Shown: positions 36,228 through 44,888 of the stretch, one piece after another
Layout of the letters: each line of letters begins with the position of its first letter
Position numbering within the stretch: the first letter of the stretch is position 1
DNA from: Porphyromonadaceae bacterium UBA7176
GTDB lineage: Bacteria; Bacteroidota; Bacteroidia; Bacteroidales; Muribaculaceae
Length of the DNA stretch: 64,000 bases
Direction of reading: 5' to 3'
Assembly: GCA_002491245.1 (NCBI GenBank)
Contig: DKVO01000020.1
Coordinates: 16,222 to 80,221, forward strand
The notes under the pieces: generated by a model
What the model saw: the letters and a program-made list of their open reading frames with translations, nothing else
What the model was told of the DNA's origin: nothing
The model's database searches: none
Translations under genes and position numbers: made by a program

Positions 36228-38354
36228 TTACGCTTTGTCTGATATGGTGAATATGAAACGGGCGCCACCACGGTAGCTGGTATCGAGCCTTACATCTCCA
36301 CCGAGTAGTTTGGCCAACAACCGCGATATATAGAGGCCCAGACCGCATCCCGAAGCCGAGCTGTCGAGCTGATGGAAACGCGAGAAGATGGCCTCCTCCT
36401 CTCCTTCTGCCACACCTATACCAGTGTCCGTCACGATAAACTCGACCTTTCCCAATTCTTTGTCATGCTCGAATTCAAGGCTGATCGTACCTTTGTCGGT
36501 AAACTTATCTGCATTTCCGAGCAAATTTATCAGCACCTGGGCTACACGCTGCGGATCGGTATTGACAACAGCATCTTGACGGCCGGCAGTATTGAAAACC
36601 ACTTTCACCCCCTTGCCGGTCACACCTTCCTCCTCAAAAAGATTGTCGAGGGCGAAAACACACATTTCGTATACACTCGACGGCCTCAGGGCAACATTCA
36701 TAGATCCATGCTCGAGCGATGCGATATCAAGCACGTCGTTCACAAGAGTCATGATAAGTTTGCTGTTAAGTTCGATAATATTTGCAAAACGCTTCAGATA
36801 CGGATTTTTATCTTCAGGCACGCAGTCCACTATGACCTTCGAATATTCCACAATCGCCGACAAGGGGGCTTTCACCTCATGGCTCATGTTATCGATGAAA
36901 TCTGTTTTTATCTTGTCAGCGCTCTTGGCCTTATCGCGAGCTACTATCAGTTCCTGCTGAGCCTGACGCAACTCATTACGTTCGGAGCGCAGACGTCCTG
37001 CCGTCCGTGCCTGCTGGGCGACCACCTGTTTTATCTTGCGGTTCTTGCGATAAAGCGATACAAGCAGCAATATCATCGCCACTATCACCACCACCAGAGC
37101 CGCCGCAAAAATACGCACGGCTCTCGTCCGGCTCTCGAGACGCTCTTTCTCAGCAACAGCATTAGCCTCCTTGAGGTCGTTGACATCATAGATTATCTCA
37201 AGTTCGCGGAAGCGTTCAGCTGCCCTGCGCTCAAGTTCGTCGCGCCACATACCATTGAGTTCAACAGCAGCCTCGAGCTGTGTCTGCTTATCTCCGGTCT
37301 TCTCGGCGGCCTCGACAAGAGCATTCAGAAAGTAGAGCCTGTAGTTTTTATTAGCCGGATTATTGATCTGCCGCTTGATTCCTTTCACTGCCTCGGCGTA
37401 ATTTTCGGTGGCGAGGTCATAGAAAATCTTGCTGCGCTCCACGACATTGAGATCGTTGGCAACCCTCACATCTTCCTTAGCCAACTCCAGTATGCGCCTG
37501 TAAATCAACTCCACCTCTCCATCGCTCAAACCTTTGTAATTGCCAAGCAAACGCCGGTAACACGAAAAACGCGATGTGGCGAGATCGCGGTATGGGCGTC
37601 CCTGAGACTCATAGATGTCGGAGAGCGAGTCGATGATATTGATCATCTTCTTATCGATCTCGACCGCCTTTTTATAATTCTGGTTGTTGGTAAACACCGG
37701 AGCCGCACGCGTGTAGATAAGATTTCGAACCCACCCAGATGGCAAATTCATGCCGCTGATATGTTTCTCGAGCCTCGAGACATATTCCTCGAGCAACTCG
37801 CCACGGGTTGTTTTCGACAGATGCGTGCAAAGGGTATAGAGCATCAGTGCCCGTTCGTATGGGTCGGACGATGGAGATATGTTCTCGCGCTTGAACAATA
37901 TGCCGAGATGGCTCTGGTTATCTTTATTATTGTCGGTTTTTGACCTGATATCACTGCGCGACATAGCCACGAAAAGCTTGGTTTCGCGGCATTGGTCGGT
38001 TTCAACAAATTTTTCAAGTTCGTTTTCGATCTTCGCGAGGATTGAGTCGCTGTCGCGGTGGATATTGGCCAGATGCACAAGCGCATCGAGCTGGACTTCC
38101 GGCTTATTGGCTGCCGAAGCTTCTTTGTAAAGGCGGTCGAGAGCATGGTCGCGGTCTGACATCTCTACCGAGAGGTCGAATATATTATATAATGTCCGTA
38201 TCCTGTCGTCGGGAGTATGTTGAGAAGGCAACACGGCCTCAAGGCTGTCGCGTACCGCGCCCGAACGGGCATTGATCCCTGCCCGGACTCCGGTCACTGT
38301 CAGGATCGCAAGCACGGCTATTGCATATCGTATCAGTTTCAGCATCTGTTTCAT
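36228..38354 (-). CDS. Orphan sensor histidine kinase with periplasmic helical-repeat domain
   Basis: A 708-residue sensor. N-terminal signal or membrane anchor (about 1-22), a periplasmic all-helical domain of about 385 residues with TPR-like helix pairs, one transmembrane helix (about 408-430), a cytoplasmic coiled coil, and a HisKA domain with phospho-acceptor H492 in FIDNMSHEVKAPLS. The HATPase has N box LINLLGNADKFTDKG, G1 DTGIGVAEGE and G2 GCGLGLYISR. No response regulator is encoded nearby and there is no receiver domain. ATG 38354 is chosen because it lies just downstream of a perfect promoter; an earlier ATG at 38426 is upstream of it. The stop is 4 bp before tamL. Confidence 0.88.
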   Translation of the reverse strand: MKQMLKLIRYAIAVLAILTVTGVRAGINARSGAVRDSLEAVLPSQHTPDDRIRTLYNIFDLSVEMSDRDHALDRLYKEASAANKPEVQLDALVHLANIHRDSDSILAKIENELEKFVETDQCRETKLFVAMSRSDIRSKTDNNKDNQSHLGILFKRENISPSSDPYERALMLYTLCTHLSKTTRGELLEEYVSRLEKHISGMNLPSGWVRNLIYTRAAPVFTNNQNYKKAVEIDKKMINIIDSLSDIYESQGRPYRDLATSRFSCYRRLLGNYKGLSDGEVELIYRRILELAKEDVRVANDLNVVERSKIFYDLATENYAEAVKGIKRQINNPANKNYRLYFLNALVEAAEKTGDKQTQLEAAVELNGMWRDELERRAAERFRELEIIYDVNDLKEANAVAEKERLESRTRAVRIFAAALVVVIVAMILLLVSLYRKNRKIKQVVAQQARTAGRLRSERNELRQAQQELIVARDKAKSADKIKTDFIDNMSHEVKAPLSAIVEYSKVIVDCVPEDKNPYLKRFANIIELNSKLIMTLVNDVLDIASLEHGSMNVALRPSSVYEMCVFALDNLFEEEGVTGKGVKVVFNTAGRQDAVVNTDPQRVAQVLINLLGNADKFTDKGTISLEFEHDKELGKVEFIVTDTGIGVAEGEEEAIFSRFHQLDSSASGCGLGLYISRLLAKLLGGDVRLDTSYRGGARFIFTISDKA

Positions 38355-38368
38355 CGGGTTGTTAGGGA

Positions 38369-38400
38369 CAAAATTACCTATTTTTCCGTGTATATACAAA
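38369..38400 (-). promoter_or_regulatory. Promoter of the sensor-kinase gene
   Basis: On the minus strand: TTTG (38397-38400), 20 bases, TAATTTTG (38369-38376), a full consensus match. It ends 15 bp before the start codon, giving a very short leader. The -33 box lies inside a run of eight T on this strand. Confidence 0.85.
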
Positions 38401-38666
38401 AAAAAGTCCCAAACTCGTTTCGCCAACGTGGTCAGGACCTAAGCCAAAAGGCATGATTTGTGATTCAACTGAGTCATCCTATAGACTCTTGTGCATATAG
38501 ATTATATCATACTTACTTACCTTTAGAAGTCTGACAGATACGGCTGGCCGACTGTCGTCGCGACGTTGACCGCTGCCGGACCTTTGCCTTTGCTTAGATC
38601 CAATATGGGGATTTTGTAAATAATAAACGATCTAAGAAGGTGGCGCGCAGGCTTATAAAGTTTTTG
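38398..38666 (-). ncRNA. Candidate untranslated transcript upstream of the sensor kinase
   Basis: No good gene is seen in this interval. On the minus strand it runs from a near-consensus promoter (38667-38698) to a T8 tract (38398-38405). It has local stems: CTTAGATC/GATCTAAG around a 28-base loop (38593-38636), GAGTC/GACTC (38472-38489) and a GTCC...GGAC stem before the T tract. No known RNA family is recognised. A short reading frame in the middle has coding-like codons but no start codon. Confidence 0.4.
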
Positions 38667-38698
38667 CAAAGTTATACGTTTTTTTGCAACAATGCAAT
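38667..38698 (-). promoter_or_regulatory. Promoter-like sequence in the 38.4-38.8 kb gap
   Basis: On the minus strand: ATTG (38695-38698), 20 bases, TAACTTTG (38667-38674). It points left, toward the sensor kinase, about 310 bp away, which already has its own promoter. Confidence 0.7.
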
Positions 38699-38783
38699 AT
38701 TTGCAAAAAATTTTTATGTTCAAAAACATGCTTTTAAGCTTTATTAATAGATTTTTTTAATATCACGATAAATAGTTAATGCC

Positions 38784-38811
38784 GTTCCGGGGTCTTATAT
38801 CACCCCGAAAC
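38784..38811 (-). terminator. Hairpin downstream of the helical-protein gene
   Basis: GTTCCGGGGT (38784-38793) pairs with ACCCCGAAAC (38802-38811) with one mismatch. It lies 25 bp past the stop of the gene at 38836. The minus-strand tail is only moderately T rich. Confidence 0.6.
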
Positions 38812-38835
38812 GACATTTATTCAATCGTTTATATA

Positions 38836-39231
38836 CTACTTGCTACCCATCCGGTCGGCAAGGTCGTGGGCCTTGTCGGCAAGACCGCCGAGCACATCGC
38901 CGGCTTTATCGACGATATTTCCGGTCGCTTCTTTCACCTTGCCGGCGATATCAGAAGCCTTATCCTTAGCCTGATTCAATACCGAATCCGGGTCTTCCTG
39001 CTGCTCTGCCACTTTCTGGCGGACAGTATCAGCTGCATCAGATACACGCTCTTTCACTGCGTCGATTGTCGACTGCACGCCCGACTTGGCCTGAGCGGCA
39101 TCCTGTGTAAGTTCTTCTTTGGCAGCTTCGACCTGCTCTTTGGCTGCCACACGGGCGGCGGCGGCGCTCACCTGGGCGGCATCTTTCGATATTGCGGCCG
39201 CTGCGTTTGCTTGTTGTTGCTTGATGTTCAT
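38836..39231 (-). CDS. Ala/Lys/Asp-rich amphipathic helical protein
   Basis: Not a recognised enzyme. The 131 residues are almost wholly helix-forming and charged, with repeating stretches such as DAAQVSAAAARVAAKEQVEA, QAKDKASDIAGKVKEA and DKAGDVLGGLADKAHDLAD. This resembles LEA-like, YtxH- or CsbD-like stress proteins in composition. No signal peptide. I use ATG 39231; an in-frame TTG at 39240 would overlap the upstream stop by 4 bp. It starts 5 bp after the aspartate decarboxylase stop, so it is probably co-translated. Confidence 0.7.
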   Translation of the reverse strand: MNIKQQQANAAAAISKDAAQVSAAAARVAAKEQVEAAKEELTQDAAQAKSGVQSTIDAVKERVSDAADTVRQKVAEQQEDPDSVLNQAKDKASDIAGKVKEATGNIVDKAGDVLGGLADKAHDLADRMGSK

Positions 39232-39236
39232 GTTGT

Positions 39237-40889
39237 TCAAGATTTTATCTGGGGGTTAGTTTTGATATATTCCTGATGATATTCTTCGAGAATATCACGG
39301 ATCTGCTTTCCGATAGTGACATATGCATCACGGTCGAGGTTAGCTTCCGAAGTGCGTATCGACCAATCTGGGCCATCGAAGCCAGAGCCGTTGAGCACCA
39401 CGATACCCTTCTCCACTGCAAGACGCATCGTTACGTCGAGCGGATCGTGAGCCTTGGGCAACCACGCGGCGAAATCGTCGCCGTAGAACTTACGGGCCCA
39501 CACCATCATGTCGATTTCCGAATAATACCCGACTCGCAACGGATCTGGAAGAACTGTAAATCCTGTATTTTCCCAAAGAGCCTGCAGGCGGTCGTGGATC
39601 ATAGCCTGCATCTTGCGCTTGTACACATCGTCGGGATCGAGAAGGCACTTGAGGGCAAACAGACTCATCTGGATCTGCTGCGGTGTCGACAGGCCGGCTG
39701 TATGGTTGAGGGCTACATCGCGGCTGTCGGCGACCATACGGTCGATAAACGCCAGCTTGCTCACATCGAGAGTCAACGAGCCATAGCGCTTGTCAAGATC
39801 AGCCTTTTCGTCTGCCGGCAGGGCCGCAATCATCTTGTCCATGATATTATCCTTATTGGCGGCGATGACTGCCAGACGCCAACCGGTAGCACCAAAATAC
39901 TTCGAGAAAGAGTAGACACACATCGTGTTGTAAGGCAGTGTATAGAGCAACGACTTGAAATCAGTAGCGAATGTCCCATACACATCATCGGTCACCACAA
40001 GCAGATTGGGGTTGTCTTTCTTCACGATGTCGACAAAGCGGTCGAGGTCATGGTCGCTGAGACGGTAGCTCGGCGGATTTGACGGATTGATGAGGCACAC
40101 AAGCTTCACCTCCGGGTCGCGGAGCTTATCGAGTTCCGAATCCGGATACTGCCAATAATGGTAGCCGTCGGCCTCAACCTTGTTGGCACTCACCTTCACC
40201 ACTTCGAAACCGAAGCGGTCAAGCTGCGGTATCTCAAGATAAGGAGTGAACAGCGGAGCCATAAGCGCTATCTTGTCGCCTTGTTTCAACAGATGGTTGG
40301 CCTGAAGGGAATCGAACACATAACACATGCCGGCCGTTCCGCCTTCCACTGCAAACAAGTCATAATCAAGACCGCCGCCCGGAGCGCGGTTGCCCATCTC
40401 CTGAGCCATATACGGACGGATGGCAGCCTCGGTATATTTGAGTATACGCGGAGGCGTCGGATAATGGTCGCCGATAAAACCGTCGGCCCACTCCAGCGCA
40501 AGTTCGTCGCGATCGGCCTTGAGTTCATCAACCATATAGCGGTAGGCCTTTCCGAGCAGCCGGCCGCCCTCGCCCGTGGTGTTGGATGCCAGGAAAGACT
40601 CAAAACGGTCGGCGATACCATCCTTCGACGGACAACCGGCGATACCCGGAGCCTCGTCGCGGACCCTGCGGCACTCATCCAACGCAAACTGGCCAAGAAG
40701 CAAAAATGCCTCTCGCGCATCCGAACATATCCAGTTAGGATTACCTCGGCCGGCATTGAGATATGTCGCGCTCGACTTGCGTGCATCTTCCTGCGCAAGG
40801 CTGATAAGCTCGTTTTTGATTTCAAACGGGCTCATCTGCCCAAGCCATTTCTCATACTCGCGGCTTAATGGATTATCTTGAGTTTTCAT
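39237..40889 (-). CDS. aspD: Aspartate 4-decarboxylase (bifunctional aminotransferase)
   Basis: PLP enzyme that turns L-aspartate into L-alanine and CO2 and also has aspartate aminotransferase activity. At 550 residues it is much longer than ordinary class I aminotransferases, as expected for this family. Recognisable parts: the N-terminal YEKWLGQMSPFEIKNELI, NAGRGNPNW, the LINPSNPPSYR substrate/PLP segment, TDDVYGTF, and the PLP-Lys region CVYSFSKYFGATGWR. In some bacteria it works with an Asp:Ala antiporter; none is adjacent. A small helical protein gene follows directly. Confidence 0.92.
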   Translation of the reverse strand: MKTQDNPLSREYEKWLGQMSPFEIKNELISLAQEDARKSSATYLNAGRGNPNWICSDAREAFLLLGQFALDECRRVRDEAPGIAGCPSKDGIADRFESFLASNTTGEGGRLLGKAYRYMVDELKADRDELALEWADGFIGDHYPTPPRILKYTEAAIRPYMAQEMGNRAPGGGLDYDLFAVEGGTAGMCYVFDSLQANHLLKQGDKIALMAPLFTPYLEIPQLDRFGFEVVKVSANKVEADGYHYWQYPDSELDKLRDPEVKLVCLINPSNPPSYRLSDHDLDRFVDIVKKDNPNLLVVTDDVYGTFATDFKSLLYTLPYNTMCVYSFSKYFGATGWRLAVIAANKDNIMDKMIAALPADEKADLDKRYGSLTLDVSKLAFIDRMVADSRDVALNHTAGLSTPQQIQMSLFALKCLLDPDDVYKRKMQAMIHDRLQALWENTGFTVLPDPLRVGYYSEIDMMVWARKFYGDDFAAWLPKAHDPLDVTMRLAVEKGIVVLNGSGFDGPDWSIRTSEANLDRDAYVTIGKQIRDILEEYHQEYIKTNPQIKS

Positions 40890-40968
40890 ATATTGATGTT
40901 TGAATAGTCTTTTTTTGTATTTCGGTCACTGATTATAACACCCGGACAGCATGGTTGGTTTAGACCTT

Positions 40969-41000
40969 GTTGCAAAACAAGCTATTATTCACTACCTTTG
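40969..41000 (+). promoter_or_regulatory. Promoter of the beta-helix gene
   Basis: GTTG (40969-40972), 20 bases, TACCTTTG (40993-41000), 42 bp before the start codon. Confidence 0.75.
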
Positions 41001-41042
41001 CACACTCCTTCATTTCATATTTCTCACCAACCTTACCTACCC

Positions 41043-42710
41043 ATGAACCCACGACTGCTGCTATTTAATGTATTCTTTCTCATCATATTCTGCTGTAGCG
41101 CCGCTCAAATCGACGCCTACCGGTTCGGAGCCATACCCGACGACGGCAAGGACGACACCTCCGCCCTGCGGAAAGCCGCCGCATACTGCCGCGAAAACCC
41201 GGGGACAACCTTATTCATCCGGCCGGGAATATACAATATTTCCGACAAGGATGCCATGCGGCTCGAGCGCGAAGCTTGCGAAGGTAAATTTGGCATCAAC
41301 GTAGAAGAAACCGTCTTCAAACCATATTTCCCCTATGTCAAGGGTCTCGATTTCTCCGGAGCAACCGACGTGACCGTAATTGCCGACGGTGCAACCCTCA
41401 TGTGCGAGGGATGGATGGAACCGGTGTCTTTGGTCGCCACCTCCAACTTCACCCTCCAGGGACTCTCAATAGACTACCTTCGCAAACCCTTCTCCTCAGG
41501 CACAATAAGCGAGACTGGTCAAGGTTGGTTCGACGTAATCTTCGACTCCGCCCGACAGATTAAGCCGGGCCTGCCGATGATGCGCATGACTGTATGGGAC
41601 CCCGTCCGCAACAGAGTAGACCCCTCGGCTCTTTTCTACTTTCCAAGCCATGAAATACTCACCGGAAACACCGTCAGGTTCCACGCCGACATCTCCGAAG
41701 CCCTGAAAGGTTGCCGCGTCAACGTCAACCACTGTTTCCATTTCCGCCCTGCGATACTTATTCTCGACAGCTCCAACACAACCATCGAACGCGTCACAAT
41801 ACATTCCCAACCGGGCATGGGAATTGTAGGCTTCAACAGCAAAGATATCACGCTCAAAAACCTGTCGGTAAGGCCGTCCACAGGATACACCCAATCGACC
41901 AACACCGACGCCACCCACTTCGCAGCCTGCCGCGGCACCATCCATTTCAAAGGATGCTACTTCGAAGGGCAAGGCGACGATGCAACAAACGTCCACGGAT
42001 ATTACCAGACGGTAAATTCCTCCGACGGCAACGACGCCAGGTTGCAGATCAAAGCTCGCACCTACACTCACGCCCAGGTAATCGATGCTCCCGGTGTAGG
42101 CGACACCCTCGAAATCGTGGAGAAAAAGACATTACGCCCCATCGCCACAACAGTCGTAGAGGAGGTAAATTTCGGACCGGAGTCAATCGAATGCGACGTA
42201 AAACTATCCGCGCCCTTGCCCACCGACTACGACAACTACTACCTCATGAACATCTCCAAGCTCCCTGAGCTGATATTCGAAAACTGCGTCGTCAACAGCC
42301 ATCTCGCCCGTGGCGTGCTCGTCAAGACCCGTGGCGTCGTGATCCGCAACAACATCTTCCGCCACTGCACCGGAACAGCCATCCATATCGGCGCCGAAGC
42401 CTCCTGGCACGAAGGCTCACATGCCTGCGATGTCACCGTCGAAGACAACATGATGTTCGGTTGCGGAAGCGGTGCCGGTAGTCAGGGAGGTGCATCTGGC
42501 ATTTCTGTCATAATCGAAGCCGACGACACGTCTTCAAGCCTCCTGCATCAGCGCATCACAATCCGCAACAACATGATAATGGGCGAAGGCAACAGATGCG
42601 GCATATTCGTCGGAAACGCCGCCGATGTCACAATCATCAACAACAGCATCTCCGCTTGCTCCGACGACATCATCACAGCCAACACCGCCGGACTCACAAT
42701 ATCTCGCTGA
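41043..42710 (+). CDS. GH110-like right-handed beta-helix protein (putative alpha-galactosidase)
   Basis: A 555-residue exported protein: signal peptide (1-21, LLLFNVFFLIIFCCSAAQ), then a right-handed parallel beta-helix. The N-terminal AYRFGAIPDDGKDDTSALRK is the usual pectate-lyase-fold opening. The segment STNTDATHFAACRG, CYFEGQGDDATNVHGYY is what I associate with glycoside hydrolase family 110, exo-alpha-1,3-galactosidases acting on blood-group-B-like or linear Gal-alpha-1,3-Gal ends. The end is repeated ITIRNNMIMGE-type coils. A related beta-helix glycosidase is possible. ATG 41043 is used since the in-frame ATG at 40998 lies within the promoter. A TonB receptor follows 103 bp later. Confidence 0.72.
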   Translation: MNPRLLLFNVFFLIIFCCSAAQIDAYRFGAIPDDGKDDTSALRKAAAYCRENPGTTLFIRPGIYNISDKDAMRLEREACEGKFGINVEETVFKPYFPYVKGLDFSGATDVTVIADGATLMCEGWMEPVSLVATSNFTLQGLSIDYLRKPFSSGTISETGQGWFDVIFDSARQIKPGLPMMRMTVWDPVRNRVDPSALFYFPSHEILTGNTVRFHADISEALKGCRVNVNHCFHFRPAILILDSSNTTIERVTIHSQPGMGIVGFNSKDITLKNLSVRPSTGYTQSTNTDATHFAACRGTIHFKGCYFEGQGDDATNVHGYYQTVNSSDGNDARLQIKARTYTHAQVIDAPGVGDTLEIVEKKTLRPIATTVVEEVNFGPESIECDVKLSAPLPTDYDNYYLMNISKLPELIFENCVVNSHLARGVLVKTRGVVIRNNIFRHCTGTAIHIGAEASWHEGSHACDVTVEDNMMFGCGSGAGSQGGASGISVIIEADDTSSSLLHQRITIRNNMIMGEGNRCGIFVGNAADVTIINNSISACSDDIITANTAGLTISR

Positions 42711-42757
42711 CACAACGGCATAAACCGTAAAAAAGGTAAGAAGAAACGTAATTCTGG

Positions 42758-42789
42758 TTTCAACAATATCAGCCTATTTGCTAACTTTG
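42758..42789 (+). promoter_or_regulatory. Promoter of the second TonB receptor
   Basis: TTTC (42758-42761), 20 bases, TAACTTTG (42782-42789), 24 bp before the start codon. Confidence 0.7.
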
Positions 42790-42813
42790 TAACTCAATTT
42801 CAACTATAAAGTT

Positions 42814-44658
42814 ATGCGAATATCAGGATACCTCCTGCTTGCCGCCGCTTGCATTCCGGCAATCGGCCATAGCACCGAAGTCAACGACACCACCAACATG
42901 CTCTCCGAAATTGTCGTCACCGGGTCGAACTCATCCGTCCCGGCCAACCTCATGCCATACACGGTCAGCGTTATCTCGCGCGATAAGCTCGAGGCTTCAG
43001 GATCGACGCAACTCCTCTCGGCCATATCAGGACAAGTCCCCAGCCTCTTCGTCACACAAAGAGGCATATTCGGCTTCGGAGTTAGCAACGGTGGAGCCGG
43101 ACATATCAAGATGCGCGGAATCGGGGGCGACAAAGCATCCGCCGTACTGATGATGCTCGACGGACAGCCACAATTCGCAGGAATATACTCCCACCACGTC
43201 GCCGACTTCTACGACAAAGACTACGCCGAACGGGTCGAAGTCCTCCGCGGTCCGGCATCCGTGCTCTACGGCTCAAACGCGATGGCCGGAACAATCAATG
43301 TCATCACTCGCAAAACACGGCACGACGGCTTCCATGCCTCCCTCACAAGCCAATACGGGTCCTACAACACATGGCTGTCAACCCTATCTGCCACAGCTCG
43401 CTACGGACGCCTGTCATCACTCATCACGGCATCATACGACCGTACCGACGGAAATATCGACAACATGGACTTCAAACAGGCCGGTGGATATGCCAAAATA
43501 GGATACACATTCAGCGACAACTGGAGTGCATACGCCGACTATGCCATAAACAACTTCAGAGGTAACGATCCCGTGTGGCCTACACTATCCGACCCGGCAT
43601 CAACCGACATATACCACCAGAACATCACCCGTGGCGAAACATCCGCAGCCATCACAAACACATACCGCAACACCGGAGGCACCGCGCGCATCTACTACAC
43701 CTACGGCAACCACTACATCGACGATCCCCGTCACTTCCACAGCGTCGACGACCGTTTCGGCATCATCGTCTACCAGAACTTCCGCCCTTGGGCCGGAGCA
43801 GCTGCCACTATCGGCTTCGACTTCGACACATACACCGGCAAAATACCAGTCAGCGGTGGATCTTCAGGAAACTTAGGCACAATATCTCGCAAATCAATAA
43901 CAGAATACTCACCCTACCTGACATATTCACAAGCAATCGCCGGCGAAAAAATAATACTCAACGGAGGACTCCGCATGGCCAACAGCGACAAATTCGGAAC
44001 CAGGTGGATCCCACAGGCAGGCTTTGTAATAGCCCTCCCTGCCGACATTCGCCTCAAAGCATCAGCCGCAATGGGATACCGCAACCCTTCATTCCGCGAA
44101 CTCTACCTCTACAAAATGGCCAACCCACATCTCGACCCCGAACGAATGTGGAACTACGAAGCATCAATATCACGCACCTTCGCCACCTGGCTCGACATCA
44201 ACCTCACTGCATACTACTCGAAAGGCGACAACCTCATCCAGACCGTCGACATGCACAACGAAAACACAGGACGCTTCATCAACAAAGGCATCGAAGCCGC
44301 CATATCAAGTCCCCTGCGCCACAACCTCACACTCTCAGCCTCCTATAGCTACCTCCACACCTCACTCCACAACCTAACCGGAGCTCCGCGACACCAATAC
44401 TACATCGGAGCAGACTGGCGTCCGTATAAACAACTCCGCATCTGCGCCGACATAAAAGGCATCGCCCACCTGTTCGTCCACGAAACATACAGACCCCAAA
44501 GCTACGCCCTGCTCAACCTAAAGATCGACTACGACATCATCCGTAACCTCTCCATCTTCACCACCCTCGACAACATCACCAACGCACGCTACACCATAAA
44601 CCGCGGCTACCCCATGCCCGGCTTCACAGCAATGGGCGGCTTCCGCCTCCACATATGA
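42814..44658 (+). CDS. TonB-dependent receptor, short form
   Basis: A 614-residue outer-membrane receptor without an N-terminal carboxypeptidase-like domain. Signal peptide (1-20), TonB box-like LSEIVVTGS, plug (about 35-160, with ERVEVLRGPASVLYGSNAMA and GTINVITRKT), then the barrel ending FTAMGGFRLHI with the terminal aromatic/hydrophobic strand. The size is that of BtuB/CirA-like receptors for vitamin B12, iron chelates or similar. The ligand is not readable. No SusD homologue is adjacent, so it is not a standard glycan-locus pair with the GH110-like gene. Confidence 0.87.
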   Translation: MRISGYLLLAAACIPAIGHSTEVNDTTNMLSEIVVTGSNSSVPANLMPYTVSVISRDKLEASGSTQLLSAISGQVPSLFVTQRGIFGFGVSNGGAGHIKMRGIGGDKASAVLMMLDGQPQFAGIYSHHVADFYDKDYAERVEVLRGPASVLYGSNAMAGTINVITRKTRHDGFHASLTSQYGSYNTWLSTLSATARYGRLSSLITASYDRTDGNIDNMDFKQAGGYAKIGYTFSDNWSAYADYAINNFRGNDPVWPTLSDPASTDIYHQNITRGETSAAITNTYRNTGGTARIYYTYGNHYIDDPRHFHSVDDRFGIIVYQNFRPWAGAAATIGFDFDTYTGKIPVSGGSSGNLGTISRKSITEYSPYLTYSQAIAGEKIILNGGLRMANSDKFGTRWIPQAGFVIALPADIRLKASAAMGYRNPSFRELYLYKMANPHLDPERMWNYEASISRTFATWLDINLTAYYSKGDNLIQTVDMHNENTGRFINKGIEAAISSPLRHNLTLSASYSYLHTSLHNLTGAPRHQYYIGADWRPYKQLRICADIKGIAHLFVHETYRPQSYALLNLKIDYDIIRNLSIFTTLDNITNARYTINRGYPMPGFTAMGGFRLHI

Positions 44659-44661
44659 TAT

Positions 44662-44877
44662 GAGCGCGACTCTCCGAGCCGCGCCAAAGCACAGCATCGT
44701 TAGGAGCGCAACTCTCGTGCAAAAGCACAGCATCGTTAGGAGCGTAACTCTCATGCAAAAGTACAGCATCGTTAGGAGCGCGACTCTCCGAGTCGTGCCA
44801 AAGCACAGCATCGTCAGGAGCGCAACTCTCGTGCAAAAGCACAGCATCGTTAGGAGCGCGACTCTCCGAGTCGTGCC
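44662..44877. repeat. Tandem array of 42-bp and 36-bp units
   Basis: Six units in direct tandem: 44662-44703 (42), 44704-44739 (36), 44740-44775 (36), 44776-44817 (42), 44818-44853 (36), 44854-44877 (partial 42). Each begins GAGCG and full units end CATCGTTAG or CATCGTCAG. The long unit holds a hairpin (GCGCGACTC, loop TCC, GAGTCGTGC); the short unit lacks 6 bp of the second arm. It fills the gap between the convergent receptor and dehydrogenase genes. Reading frames through it are repeat artefacts. Confidence 0.92.
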
Positions 44878-44888
44878 CCAAAAAGCAG

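Noticed and set aside
36372..37943. Plus-strand 523-codon open frame
   Set aside because: Antisense to the histidine kinase, which has all kinase boxes.
38523..38729. 68-codon minus-strand frame in the kinase upstream gap
   Set aside because: Its ATG lies upstream of the promoter at 38667-38698 and the first half is AT-rich non-coding sequence; only the last third looks coding-like, so it is mentioned as a possible remnant only.
40998..41042. Upstream ATG of the GH110-like protein
   Set aside because: Overlaps the promoter -7 box; the signal peptide starts at 41043.
44662..44877. Possible CRISPR array
   Set aside because: Units follow each other directly without unique spacers, lengths alternate, and no cas genes are present.
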